From the NCBI GenBank assembly GCA_027886185.1, contig WOAB01000188.1:2728001-2792000 (forward strand): a stretch of 64,000 nucleotides of DNA. Reading direction: 5' to 3'. This document shows, in pieces, positions 11,450-21,663 of this stretch. Both the position numbers and the translations under genes were made by a program. The stretch is from Rheum nobile. Taxonomy: Eukaryota > Streptophyta > Magnoliopsida > Caryophyllales > Polygonaceae. The stretch's first letter is position 1. Each line of letters starts with the position of its first letter. Below the pieces are notes generated by a model that saw nothing but the letters and a program-made list of their open reading frames with translations, was not told the origin of the DNA and did no database searches.

Positions 11450-11974
11450 CAACACACAAGTCAGAAACCAGAAGAACAGAATGGTAGCAACACACCAATA
11501 GACACACAGTCCAACTTCACACTTGACAAACGAGTTCAAGAGTGAAGACACACACAACTCCTTTTGCAAAGAGTGTCAGCACAAGCACACAACTCAAGAA
11601 GAACCTAGGGATAAAGCTTACACCTAACTTAGAGTTAAGGCTTCGTCCACGAGAGGTTGACTGTCACATAAGACAAGAGACATAACAGTCAACAAGCAAG
11701 AATAGCTTCAGAACGAGAACAAATGAGCAAAAAAGGTTCAAACAGGTAAAAGAGAAAGCGAGGAGTCAAGTTTCTCCAAGTTTTCCAAACCTGAAAAACA
11801 CACCTTCACAACTTTTCCTCTGAGCCAACAAAGATTTGTCACTATTTAAACAACCGATGGCTCACAGTAGAAAAAGTAGTAAATTTTCCAGAGAAAGAAG
11901 CAACATGAGACAACTTAACAAAGTAAGCCTTTTCTAAAACCCTAAAACAGCATAGAAGGCACATATCGAGAGTA
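11450..11974 (-). other. Copia 5' untranslated leader
   Basis: The sequence between the primer site and the gag start, purine-rich on the plus strand. No gene is visible. It is expected to hold packaging signals, but I cannot point to one. Confidence 0.5.
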
Positions 11975-11989
11975 GATGCACTAATACCA
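11975..11989 (-). other. Copia primer-binding site (degenerate)
   Basis: Three bases inside the right LTR the minus strand reads TGGTATTAGTGCATC. This resembles the initiator methionine tRNA site TGGTATCAGAGC with two mismatches. Confidence 0.6.
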
Positions 11990-11992
11990 ATT

Positions 11993-13037
11993 TGTAAAAC
12001 CAAATTCGCTCAAATCTACCTCAATCGTTCAATCTAAACGCTTGGACAGTTAAGAAAATAAAAGCACAAGCGAACATCGAGAATTGTTTACGCAGTTCGG
12101 ACAAAGTCCTATGTCTGCGGAGTCCTCAAGAGGGGAGGCTCACCCAATCTACTAGGCAACTTAAGACCAAGGACAGTCAGTTACATGCAAGCACTCAGAA
12201 AGCAAGGCAATGAACACTATAGCAGAGAAGAAGCGGCACACATGCCAAAAGAAGAAGAAGAGCTAGAGAAATGTCCCCTGAAAGGACAACCGCAAAGCTT
12301 GCTCCCAAGCTTCACACCGCCGCGCCACCACAGTGACAAGGAAGGATATTGAACACTATAGCAGAGAAGAAGCGGCACACATGCCAAAAGAAGAAGAAGA
12401 GCTAGAGAAATGTCCCCTGAAAGGACAACCGTGAAGCTTGCTCCCAAGCTTCGCACCTCTGCGCCACCATAGTGACAAGGAAGGCTCTCACGAACACTCT
12501 TCTCTCTTTTTTGTGTCCTTCTCTCTCAGACTCAAGCCAAAGTTTCGAGCAACAATGGAGTAGCAAAAAATCTCTCTCAAAGAGAGCTCTCTAGGTTAGC
12601 CATCGCGGCTGAGGAACAATGATCAAGAGTGCGGCGCTTAGGGTTAGAGGAGAGGCTTTAAACCTCCTCCAAATAATCCAAACAACGCATTTCACACGCA
12701 GAGAGCCAACGTCTTCAACTCGGCCATAACCCACCATCTTGGGCCTTCAACCCAGCAACACAGATAAGGCCCATTATAGAGACCTAGCCCAATACACGTG
12801 AAACATGGGAAAAAACGGATGAACAAGCCCAATGACCAAAGCCAGAGCCTCAAGTGTCGGCTAAAGTGACTTAGCCAATCATGGCTTAGTCACTCGAGCT
12901 CACTTGTGCCTTAATGGTTTGGTCAGCATGGTTCAACCACCACTCCCTTACATAGTGTCCTAGAATGCTTAACATAAGTGCTTTCAATAAACTTATAAAT
13001 GTCCAAATTACAACAACTTAGGATTATATATATAACA
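11993..13037 (-). repeat. Copia 5' LTR (right)
   Basis: A 1045-bp LTR starting TGTAAAACCAAATTCG and ending TATATAACA, followed by the TAAGT duplication. It is very similar to the left LTR apart from two missing tandem units and scattered changes. It contains the empty site for the 3.3-kb insertion. Confidence 0.95.
12212..12491. repeat. Two tandem ~139-bp units in right copia LTR
   Basis: Units start with GAACACTATAG at 12212 and 12351. They match the four-unit array of the left LTR. Confidence 0.95.
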
Positions 13038-13042
13038 TAAGT

Positions 13043-15440
13043 TGGACATGATTCTCGAAACTCATCACATGTTTTTGTTGTTAGCTATAGTATTGGCGAA
13101 GCAAAAATCCTTTTTTATTTCTTTCACTCGAAGGGTTGAGATCAGGTTTTTACGAATAGGTCTTTAGATTGTGGATAATTTTCCACCTACACAGACCAAA
13201 TAAATATTTGTTTATACTTGTATTTTTAAAATAGAAAGTAATGTCAAATTTTGTCTCGCATCTTTGTAGATGAAAACCTATGGATCATGTCATATCCTAA
13301 AATAACACCCCTAAGATACATTCTAAATTTTAAACCTTAAAAGGATTGTGAGTTACGAAGGGCATTTAAGATGGTCCATCATCTATATATGTCAAGAATG
13401 TCACCATATTCCTTTTTTTTTATAAAGAAAGGATTCAAAGTACCAGATATACCTGATAAATCGAGGGAGCGAAAAAACTCGATAGGCAGACAAACTCGCA
13501 TGAAAGACAAAATAGAAGAAGATGTGATGATAATGAAACAAACAAATCGAAATGGAAAGCATAGACGATCCAGGGATAGAGTGAGGAAGACACCAAAGCG
13601 GATGAGTAGACATTAATGCAGCGTCGTGTATGGGAGGAGCATGCTAGCAAGATGACTCTCTCTTGGGGAAGTACGACAAAACTCCTGGGAAATGTCCCAT
13701 TTCGAAGATCCATCATAAATGACACGATCACAACTTCATCTGAAACACAAGCTCAGTCCAAAAACCAAGGTCAACTCCACATAAAAAAGCATGCTTCTAT
13801 ATTGTTGGTGTTATCAAACTTGTGTAACAAGTTTTAGTATCTTTTGGTAATAATATTTTTTGTTTTTTTAATATAAAAAAAAGGGTTATCACATTTTACT
13901 TTTTAAATTGGACCTTCTTACACCAGTAGACAAAAACTTAATTCATTGATATACACATAAATCCAAATACTTAATTCCTTTTTTTTTTTTTTTTCCTTTT
14001 TCTCATTTTCATTTTTTACCTTGTAGCAGAAGTATGTAAAAAAACAAATACAAAGCAGGTATTCTTGAAAAGAAAATTACATCTTTTTAGTTTGATGTTT
14101 TACATGTTTGGTGGTTCATCAGGCGAGTAAAAAGGTGCCACCGGAGACTAAACGAAATTATGGCGGTCTGTTCAAGAGGTAGTCAGTCAGTGGGAGAAGA
14201 CCTTTAATTTGTATTGTTCTGATTCAGTGATAGGAAGTTTTCTCCTTTGGAGGAGTTGCTTCATAGATTAGGGATTTCATGAAAAAGACCTTTAATTTGA
14301 TTTTAATGGAGCTGGAATTATTGTAAGAAGAATCCATTTTACTTACTTTATGGAGTCCATGAACACAATTGTATATTGTGTTCATGATAGAGTTAAAGGA
14401 GGGTTCTCCCACATCCAAATCTGATTTTTAGAATGGAGGTCTCTATGTTTGATTCTCCACCCCCCCCATCCCCACCCCCCAAAGAGTTGGAGGACGATTT
14501 CTCCCTTTTTTCAAATTTGGTTTCTCAACATGGATGATTCGATGGTGGTAGGTAGTTTCTCGGTCGGAGGGCTCGGAGGAGGTGACACGAGCAAAAGATG
14601 TCCGACGGGGTTTTCTTCTTTCCATGTCCCCTATTTTTGGGCCAATCTTTTACTTCTTTGGTTTGTGGCCTTTATTGAATGAACTCGATGGAGGTGATGA
14701 GCGTTCTCTTTGTGCTTTTGGTATAATGGTATAAGATGTGTTAGAGTGGGAGGTCAACCCAATGGCATTAGAGTGGGAGGTCATTCCAATGTTGGGGGGG
14801 GGGGGGGGGGGGGAGATTTCTCAAGTTTTTTGGATTTTGGGATTTTAGAAAGAAGGCGAAGATCCTCCCTTTAAACCCTTTACACATCTAGTCTGAAACT
14901 CTATTTTATCACCACCATATTCCTTTGGTAGCATTCCTAAATTTCTTGGTCGTTGTGTTCACTTCCGTAATCAAAATGTATCTCCATGACAAATATCTAT
15001 GTCAATAGGGTAGGTATTATGGTTTCGAATTTCATATTTATACAATATATCCGCTCAAATCTTCCACTCAAATCTCAATTTCTACGACCCCGATACCCTA
15101 ACCCTAAAATCTCAATTTCTCTAATCTTCCACTCAAATCTCCGCTCAAATCTTCGCTCAAATTGTCCTGTCACTGGAGATTACTGCTGCGTTGTTTCCTT
15201 TCGGTGTGTGATGATGGCTAAAATTGCCTTTCTTCCCCTTTTCTGGGTTTGGAAGATGGGATGGATCCTTTCACGATTACTGCGCAGTCGCCTCCGTTCA
15301 GATGGCAAATTTACTGAGAGAGATACTTTGGGCTCCTTGATGATCATCCTAGTTGCTCCAATTTATTGCTTTGTTGAAGGGTTGAATCAATTTCGTACAA
15401 AGTTAGGTTGGTGGTCGTACTCTTTAGCTCTCAAAGGATG
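13043..15440. other. Intergenic DNA, no gene recognised
   Basis: The open frames here (13371-13837 plus, 14986-15459 plus) match nothing I know. The part from about 15160, with a GC-richer leader, may be the 5' untranslated region of LINE-A, whose body resumes after the CACTA insertion at 15444. I did not find a target duplication that fixes the LINE 5' end. Confidence 0.4.
14794..14813. repeat. Poly(G) run of 20
   Basis: An uninterrupted run of 20 G, very unusual in this AT-rich setting. A C-rich run lies at 14459-14480. Confidence 0.9.
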
Positions 15441-15465
15441 TGTTACTAGTACAGAATAGGCTATT

Positions 15466-15690
15466 TAGTCCGGGTATTTTTTTAAATATAGCCCGGATAT
15501 AGAGCAAAATAGGTTTGGGCTTCAGGTTGGTGTGATAATAGATCAATTAGCCCGGATGTAGAAAACACGTTCGGGCTAAATAATCAAAGACCTTTTAGCC
15601 CGGACCTTTGGCATCCGGGCTAAAAAGTCTAGTTATTAACAAAAAAGAAGAGGACCATTTAACCCAGATCTTTAGAGGTCCGGGCTAAAA
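15466..15690. repeat. CACTA left subterminal repeats
   Basis: Repeated TAGCCCGGAT and ATCCGGGCTA motifs in both orientations (for example near 15492, 15551, 15583, 15597, 15614 and 15682). In En/Spm elements such arrays bind the transposase. Confidence 0.85.
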
Positions 15691-16075
15691 AGACCTCTTT
15701 TCTGGAAAAAAATAGAATGCAGCTAGACAGCATTATGATGACATGAAGAGGGATTCCCCTCAGTTGTTTCCACATTTGGGATTCATTACCGGACCCCCTC
15801 CAGATTGTTTTACCCTAATCTACAAAAAACATTATGGTGCTTTGCTCATCTTCCTCATCCAGCACAAGCTTACAACTTAGATGATATTCACCCTTCAGAT
15901 GAACTATCAGTGGAGAACATGTATTGCTTCAAAATCCATGCCTCTGAAAAATCTTATACTTTCTGGAGATGCTGACATGTAAGAGACACTTAGCAGGCTG
16001 ACTTGCATTTCCAGGTCTTCCTATATCAGACTGGAGGGATATGATTACAGGGTTTTAATGAAACACATGTTCCAG

Positions 16076-17849
16076 CTAACAACCTCTTACAGTTGGCAGA
16101 GATCTATTCCTCATCCTCATGTACTGTGCTCCATACCCAGCAGTGGATGCCATTGTTGTACCAGCCACTAACCAACTGCATCCAGAGTGATGTTGGTTAA
16201 GAAATGTTACTGTTATATTTAGCAGAAATGTTGGTAAACAAGGCATTAGATCTTCGTTATACCTCAAGTAGTTAATATACACTTGTGTTTCTGTTGTACC
16301 AAGCTCAGGTTGTAGAAGAGCTGCAGCAACCAAGATGAGCTGGAACACTGTATTTACCTGCCAGCAGAGATGTGAATAGCAATTTCATGCTCGAGTAGCA
16401 TAGATGAAGGCTTAAGCACAAACACCAAATCATCAATAGCCTTTGTCTGTTTAATAACAAAAAAGCCTACTTCAATTTCCATACGTCTTTTACTCATATT
16501 ACATTCCCCTCCCGCATGTATTGCATTTAGGTGGGGATATTAACTCCTCTCTTTAAGTAATATGGCTATCCAATTTCAAAGGGTTTGAAGTAGGGGTGTA
16601 GACCAGGTGGGGAAAGGAAGGAATGATTGCAGGAATGCCTACTCCATTATATTCCTATGAAGGGAAGTTGACACATCTTGCTAGCTTGACCAGAAAATGA
16701 TCAAGTTAAGGAAAGTTTCTGCTAACTAGAAACAAGATCCACCAATACAAAAAAAAAATTGCAAGTTTACCTTACTGATAAATAATGGCTCCACCTTTTC
16801 TGGACGAGTGCCATCAAGGTTGACGAAATCTGACCAGCTCTTCCACTGGAGAACATTCCAAGTTAGAAACACATAACGTATAAACAAAACACGAATGCCA
16901 ACAAGGAAAAATACCTTCCAATCCAAACTATTAGCTCTGTTATAAACAGCTCCTCCAACAAGTAGTGCATCCCGAAGCACCACCAGGCCAACAAGCCCAG
17001 CTTCAAAACACAAAAGCAGGTAATAATTCAAAGCCTCATAACATATATCTGAATGTATGAAACTGTTATTTTCAAATGAGAAAACATAGAGCAAGTTGTC
17101 CTAATAACTTTAGGGCTTCACTGAGGTGGGTGAGCTACTTCTACGAGGCCAAAGATTAAGATCCAGGTACTTTCTGAAAGAGCGGAATGGAAAAAAATGG
17201 CAAGACTATGAAGATTTACAATAAGCTGAACAATGGACCTTGCATGTAAGGACTATGAAGATTTACAATAAGCTGAACAATGGATACTGTTTGAACTTAA
17301 ACGAAGATAAGAAGCATTCAACAATATCAGACCCTTCTTGTCCTCCACTACCACTAAGCCACTAAGTGGCCAAGTAGTCTTGCCAACTAGACAATAACAA
17401 AAACTTCGCCAAATTAGCTTGACTTACGATGTAAGAGATTGTTTTCAACCATTGCTAAAGCAACACATCCTATCAGAACCTGCACTAGGAGATAATTTTG
17501 AATCAATATTTACTAAAAATGTCCACTATAATGAAAATAAAAATACATGAAGAGCTCTATAGATACACAAAACTCCAATATAGGAACAAATGCAACATCA
17601 TAGTGAGAGAGGGGGACTCGACTTGTACCTTATCTGCCAAGGGATCAAGGTAGGATCCAACAACAGAATTAATACCCATCTGCCTTGCAAGGAACCCATC
17701 AAGCTACATGATTACTGCAAACAATCAGAATATTCTATATAACTAGGGATTAATTCACTCCCAAAGTTAAATAAATATCATACCCAGTCAGTGGCGCCAG
17801 ATATAGCAAGTCCTACAAATGCGGGAACATACCATTCATTTATAAGCAT
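16076..17849 (-). pseudogene. Captured cardiolipin synthase exons (7)
   Basis: Seven minus-strand exons with GT-AG junctions: 17784-17849, 17629-17703, 17428-17479, 16915-17000, 16771-16845, 16263-16357 and about 16076-16175. They join in frame into about 182 codons ending at TAG (16076-16078). The residues match plant mitochondrial cardiolipin synthase, which joins CDP-diacylglycerol to phosphatidylglycerol. The full CDP-alcohol phosphotransferase motif spans the first two exons (ATDW, then DGFLARQ, then GSYLDPLAD), with all four Asp present. Later exons carry VLIGCVALAMV, LRDALLVGGAVY, KVEPLFISK and TMASTAGYGAQY. The 5' exons (transit peptide and first membrane helix) are absent, so I call it a partial captured gene. 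The intact frame suggests recent capture or continued selection. Confidence 0.88.
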
Positions 17850-18836
17850 CTTGCATACAGAAAGCTTCCATTCAATCTTTGTTTCTTGGACTACTTATAT
17901 AGCCACCATATATGTCTGCTCCATAGTTTAGAGCAAGGCTGCCTAGACTTCAGTTGTAATCCAGATAGCATGGCCACTAAATACCATGACTCGACTTGTA
18001 CCTTATCTACCTAGACTTCAGTTGTATTGAATTTATCAAGTTGATATACTTCTAAGCTCATCAAATTCCAATGTAGAGATAACAATCAAGAAAAGGACTT
18101 AAAACATATATATGAATTCCAGATATCATTGCAGAGCAGATGAAAAAGAGAACATATGCAAAGAGTAAACACAACAGCACGCAAATCTCCATTGTTGTTA
18201 TAAACAATTGGCAAAGGTTGGATTGCATACCATCCAGAAGGTATTCAGGAGCACACATAACCCAAAGTGACAGAAAGCTTAATGGTGTTTGAAACTATAC
18301 TGGATGCATTAATTGAAACTATACAAGTTCTAAACTTCTGAACTAATATCCATATAGCAGGGTAAAGTGGCAGAAGGTATTCATGTGCACCCTCGTCTTT
18401 CTTTATAAGTTCTAAACTTCTCCATATAGCAGACAAAAATTACATACTGATTATTTGAAACTATACTGCAGTCAATTGTCAGCTTCAAGTAACATACCTG
18501 TACTACAAAAGAAAATGGGAAGAAAGCCACAAACAAACAAACAAATCTAAGATCACCACATTAGTGAAATCTCTATGCAATTATCAATTAGCAGCAAGAG
18601 CCTTAACAAATTCTCTAATCCAAATATCAAATATCTTTCAACACCCCTTTCATCATAAAATCTAGTAAAGACCTACACATTGTGATAGAAACCACTTTAG
18701 AGAGATTAAGAAGACAAAAAGGAGAAAATGAGAGGAAAATGAGTTACTGATTCGATCTCTGAGATACAATTAAAAAGACGAGGCAAATTAGAGAGGTTTC
18801 AATGAGATAAAGAGAAAGAGAAAGAGAGATTACGCG

Positions 18837-19099
18837 GCGAACGGAGGTGGAGCTGAGCACGACGAGGTTGAGAGGACGTGGGCGTCCAGCTTATCTGAGA
18901 AACAACGGCGAGCTAAGCACGACCAGGAGGACGCGGACACAGACGGAGGTGGAGTAGAGCACGGCGAGGTCGAGAGGACGCGGGCGTCCATCTTGTCTGA
19001 GAAACGACTGCGAGCTAAGCACGGCGAGGAGGACGCGGACGGAGAGGTGAGCATGGCGAGGTTGAGAGGAGGCAGACAAGGGGATTTTCTAGGGTTCAT
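18837..19099 (-). other. Short ORF near CACTA right end
   Basis: A minus-strand frame opens MNPRKSPCLPPLNLAML and contains a tandem repeat of about 35 residues (two copies of a block with CLARSRFSDKMDARVLS). It ends next to a possible splice donor (GTAATC, plus-strand 18829-18834). It is GC-rich against an AT-rich background. It could be the first exon of a chimeric transcript running into the captured exons, but direct splicing to the first recognised exon would not keep frame. Function unknown. Confidence 0.35.
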
Positions 19100-19189
19100 G
19101 ATTTGGGGATGAAGGGGAGTGAGAGGAGAGTGAGAGACACTGTTCTTTTGTGAAGTATGGAGCTCTTTTGTTGAAGTAAAAAAAAACTA

Positions 19190-19512
19190 TCTTTTAGCCC
19201 GGTTGATATAAGAGCCGAGATATATATTCTGGTTTATATGGATTAAACATCCCGGATGTTAGTTGGTTTGGTATATCCGTGATATATTCATCTAAGGTAA
19301 ATAAGATTTTAACTATATAGCCCGTATATTTACATTAAAAACACGCCCGGGCTATATAATTATAACATTTAAAGTGAAATCTTGCATTTAGCCCGGACTT
19401 TCCCCCGTATATCCGGGCTATTTTCTTATCCCAAACATAAAATTTGTAGAAATGTAATTTTTGTGGCTTATTAGCCCGGATTTAGATGGTCCGGGCTATT
19501 TTTTCACGGGGT
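19190..19512. repeat. CACTA right subterminal repeats
   Basis: TTAGCCCGG and CCGGGCTA motifs in both orientations (near 19194, 19348, 19388, 19420, 19471 and 19490), mirroring the left end. Confidence 0.85.
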
Positions 19513-19947
19513 AAATGATCAATTTTGTACTAGTGTGTCTCATTGAATGTTTGGAATGAAAAAGGTTAAATTGAGAGGAGTGGATGTTGTCTGGGTGATC
19601 TGATGGTGCCTGAGCCATCTGGTTCCCCTCTGATGGCGTTTCAAGTTGGTGGCTTTGGCTTGTCTGCTCTCTGGCGAGCTCTAAGTTTCCTACGAAACTA
19701 GCTACTGCAAACTCTGAAATTGTGACTTATACCAGGTGCTATTATTCCTTATTCCCCCTTTACTACTTCAATTCATGCATTACTTGGTCAATTTTCTGGG
19801 CCTATAAATTAAACTTCTTACTATGTTTGATGTATCCACATTGCCGCAATCAATCTTCCCTCTGTCTTCTGCTTTCTTTTTTTACTGGTTCTCTGGAAGT
19901 ATTCCTAAGTGTTTGGCCTGCTATTTTTCTAAGCTTCACCCTTATCT

Positions 19948-20830
19948 ATGGATAAATGGAAAAAAATCTTGTTTTCTGAAACCAATCTTTCTGAAGGATG
20001 TCAAGCTGATCAGGAAGAGCTACCTCACCTTAGCTTTGCTAAGGTTACAACAACTCCTCCTTCGGGAGACTCTACCCAAAAGTTGAATCAGCTTAACCCA
20101 AAAAAAAACTAAACTTGTTGTGCTTGAAAAGGGGCAGTGCAGTAAAGGGAGAGGCAAACGTGATGTTTCCTCTTTCTTTGCTAAACTCTCCAAAGTCAAA
20201 GTGAACTTTGAGAAAATCAAAGATACTGCTCTTTTGGGGTGTATTGTGGGGAAGCATATTGACTTCTCTAGAATCACCACTAAGCTTAAATCTGACTGGA
20301 AAAACATTAATGGAGAGCTTGAAATTGTGGATAGGTAGTTTGGGTGGTTTGAAATGAGATTCTCTAATCCTATTGATCAAAAACAAGTTTGGGATGGGAG
20401 ACCCTACCATATCTTTGGCCAGCTTTTACTCCTTAGGCCTTGGAAGTCTGGCTTTAACCCTCAAAATGAACCCCTTGATAAAGTTGATATGTGGGTTATG
20501 ATTCATCTTCTTCTTCTTGAATATTATAACTTTGAATCTATCCAGGCCATCCTTGAGGAGCATCAGCTGGGTAATCTTATAAAAATTGACCCTAATGCAG
20601 CCAATAGAAAATGGGCTAAGTTTGCCAGGTTCTGCATTAACATTGATTTTTCTCAAACCATTGATAGAAATATCCTTATTCCTAATGAGTATGGTGAAGT
20701 TGATGCTTTCAAACTTTGGTTTGAGGATATCTTGAGGGATGTGGAAATTGTGGTGCCTTAGGCCATGTGTTTGCCACTTGCCCTCTTAGAAGGTATATTC
20801 CTCCTAAACTGCAGATCACTTTTAAAAAAG
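19948..20830 (+). pseudogene. LINE-A ORF1, N-terminal RNA-binding part
   Basis: The ATG at 19948 begins MDKWKKILFSETN. An A-run (20098-20108) causes a frameshift. The frame then continues with LLGCIVGKHIDF to an in-frame TAG at 20336-20338. The next piece (20339-20761) is a DUF4283-like core (MRFSNPIDQKQVWDGRPYHI, GQLLLLRPWKSGF, WAKFARFCINIDFS). After a second frameshift near 20755 a CCHC knuckle can be read (CGALGHVFATC). ORF1 proteins of plant L1 elements bind the element RNA and form the particle. At least three lesions make this copy inactive. Confidence 0.85.
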
Positions 20831-20913
20831 ATTACTCTTTCAACCCTCCTATTTAAAATTCTAGCTTTTCTGGGTCTGAAGAGTGGACCCCTGCTGGTAA
20901 AACTAAAGGCAAA

Positions 20914-21654
20914 ATGAAAGCTCACCAAAAGAAAAAGCAAGACCTTGGTCCTAATCCTTTCAGTGAAGGTGGAATATCAGTGGTCTATAAATCTGAAGGC
21001 TTATCTGTTGACTCTAAAGATATCTCCAGGAATCCCTCCTCTGATGGTGCCCTTCCAGATCAGAATGATGATCTCTCTGAGGCCACTCATTCTCCTATTC
21101 TACCCTCTGGTGAAGTGAAGCATGTTATTCCAACTACTGCAGCCCCTATTGAAGTTCATCTTCCTGCTATTCATGTTATCAGAGAGGGTTTGCCTTTGCC
21201 TGTGGTTGGCCCTGAAACTCCTATCTCTCCTCCTTATCCTGAAGAGGAGCCTTCTGATGAGGATGATCTCAGCCCCCACTCTCAGAACTCTCCTATGGTG
21301 CTAAATGAAGATAGCTTGATGGAGCTTAACAATGAGGAATATGTCAACCCTGAAGATGAAAACCTTTTTGATGATCAAGGTAACCATGTCTACTTGATTG
21401 ATGAAGTTCCTTATAATGAGAAAGATCTTGCCTTTATTTTGAATGATGAACTTCCTCCTTCTATTCCCATGGAGGACAACACTTCCTTTAACTCTATCAC
21501 TACTGAAAGCACAGTTATAAAGAAAATGCTTACCATGGAAGTTCAACCTATTGAATTGTCTTCTTCTGAGTCTGGCAAGAGAAATAGTTGTGAAGGAGGC
21601 AGTGACACAGCATCCTCTAACCTTCTGGGTAGCAGGAAGCCCAAAAATATGTAA
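20914..21654 (+). pseudogene. LINE-A ORF1, acidic C-terminal tail
   Basis: A 246-codon open stretch that continues ORF1 after the zinc knuckle. It is rich in Pro, Asp, Glu and Ser (for example PISPPYPEEEPSDEDDLS), as expected of the low-complexity tail of plant L1 ORF1 proteins. It ends in two consecutive TAA codons (21652-21657). The reading frame after them stays open for more than 330 further codons, described next. Confidence 0.7.
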
Positions 21655-21663
21655 TAATGTTTT

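Larger units (their letters stand above)
2580..13037 (-). mobile_element. Ty1/copia LTR retrotransposon, decayed
   Basis: A complete but inactive element on the minus strand. LTR ends are TG...CA and the target duplication TAAGT is at 2575-2579 and 13038-13042. Gene order on the minus strand is gag, protease, integrase, reverse transcriptase, RNase H, as in Ty1/copia. The frame is broken by stops, frameshifts and a deletion in the integrase zinc finger. The left (3') LTR is split by a 3.3-kb insertion (3372-6666). Without the insertion and two extra tandem units it equals the right LTR in length (about 1045 bp). I am confident of the superfamily and not of the lineage. Confidence 0.95.
15444..19535. 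mobile_element. Non-autonomous CACTA (En/Spm) transposon
   Basis: The left end is TACTAGTACAGAAT, a one-base variant of CACTA. The right end, read inward, is CACTAGTACAAAAT. TGT at 15441-15443 and 19536-19538 is the 3-bp target duplication typical of CACTA elements. Both subterminal regions carry many copies of AGCCCGGA or its complement. No CACTA transposase is seen; the interior holds captured gene exons. It sits in what looks like the 5' region of LINE-A and so is younger than that LINE. Confidence 0.92.

Noticed and set aside
17849..18837. Direct splice of the 18837-19099 ORF to the captured cardiolipin synthase exons
   Set aside because: The candidate donor leaves a phase that gives an immediate stop in the first recognised exon; another exon would be needed and I cannot see it.
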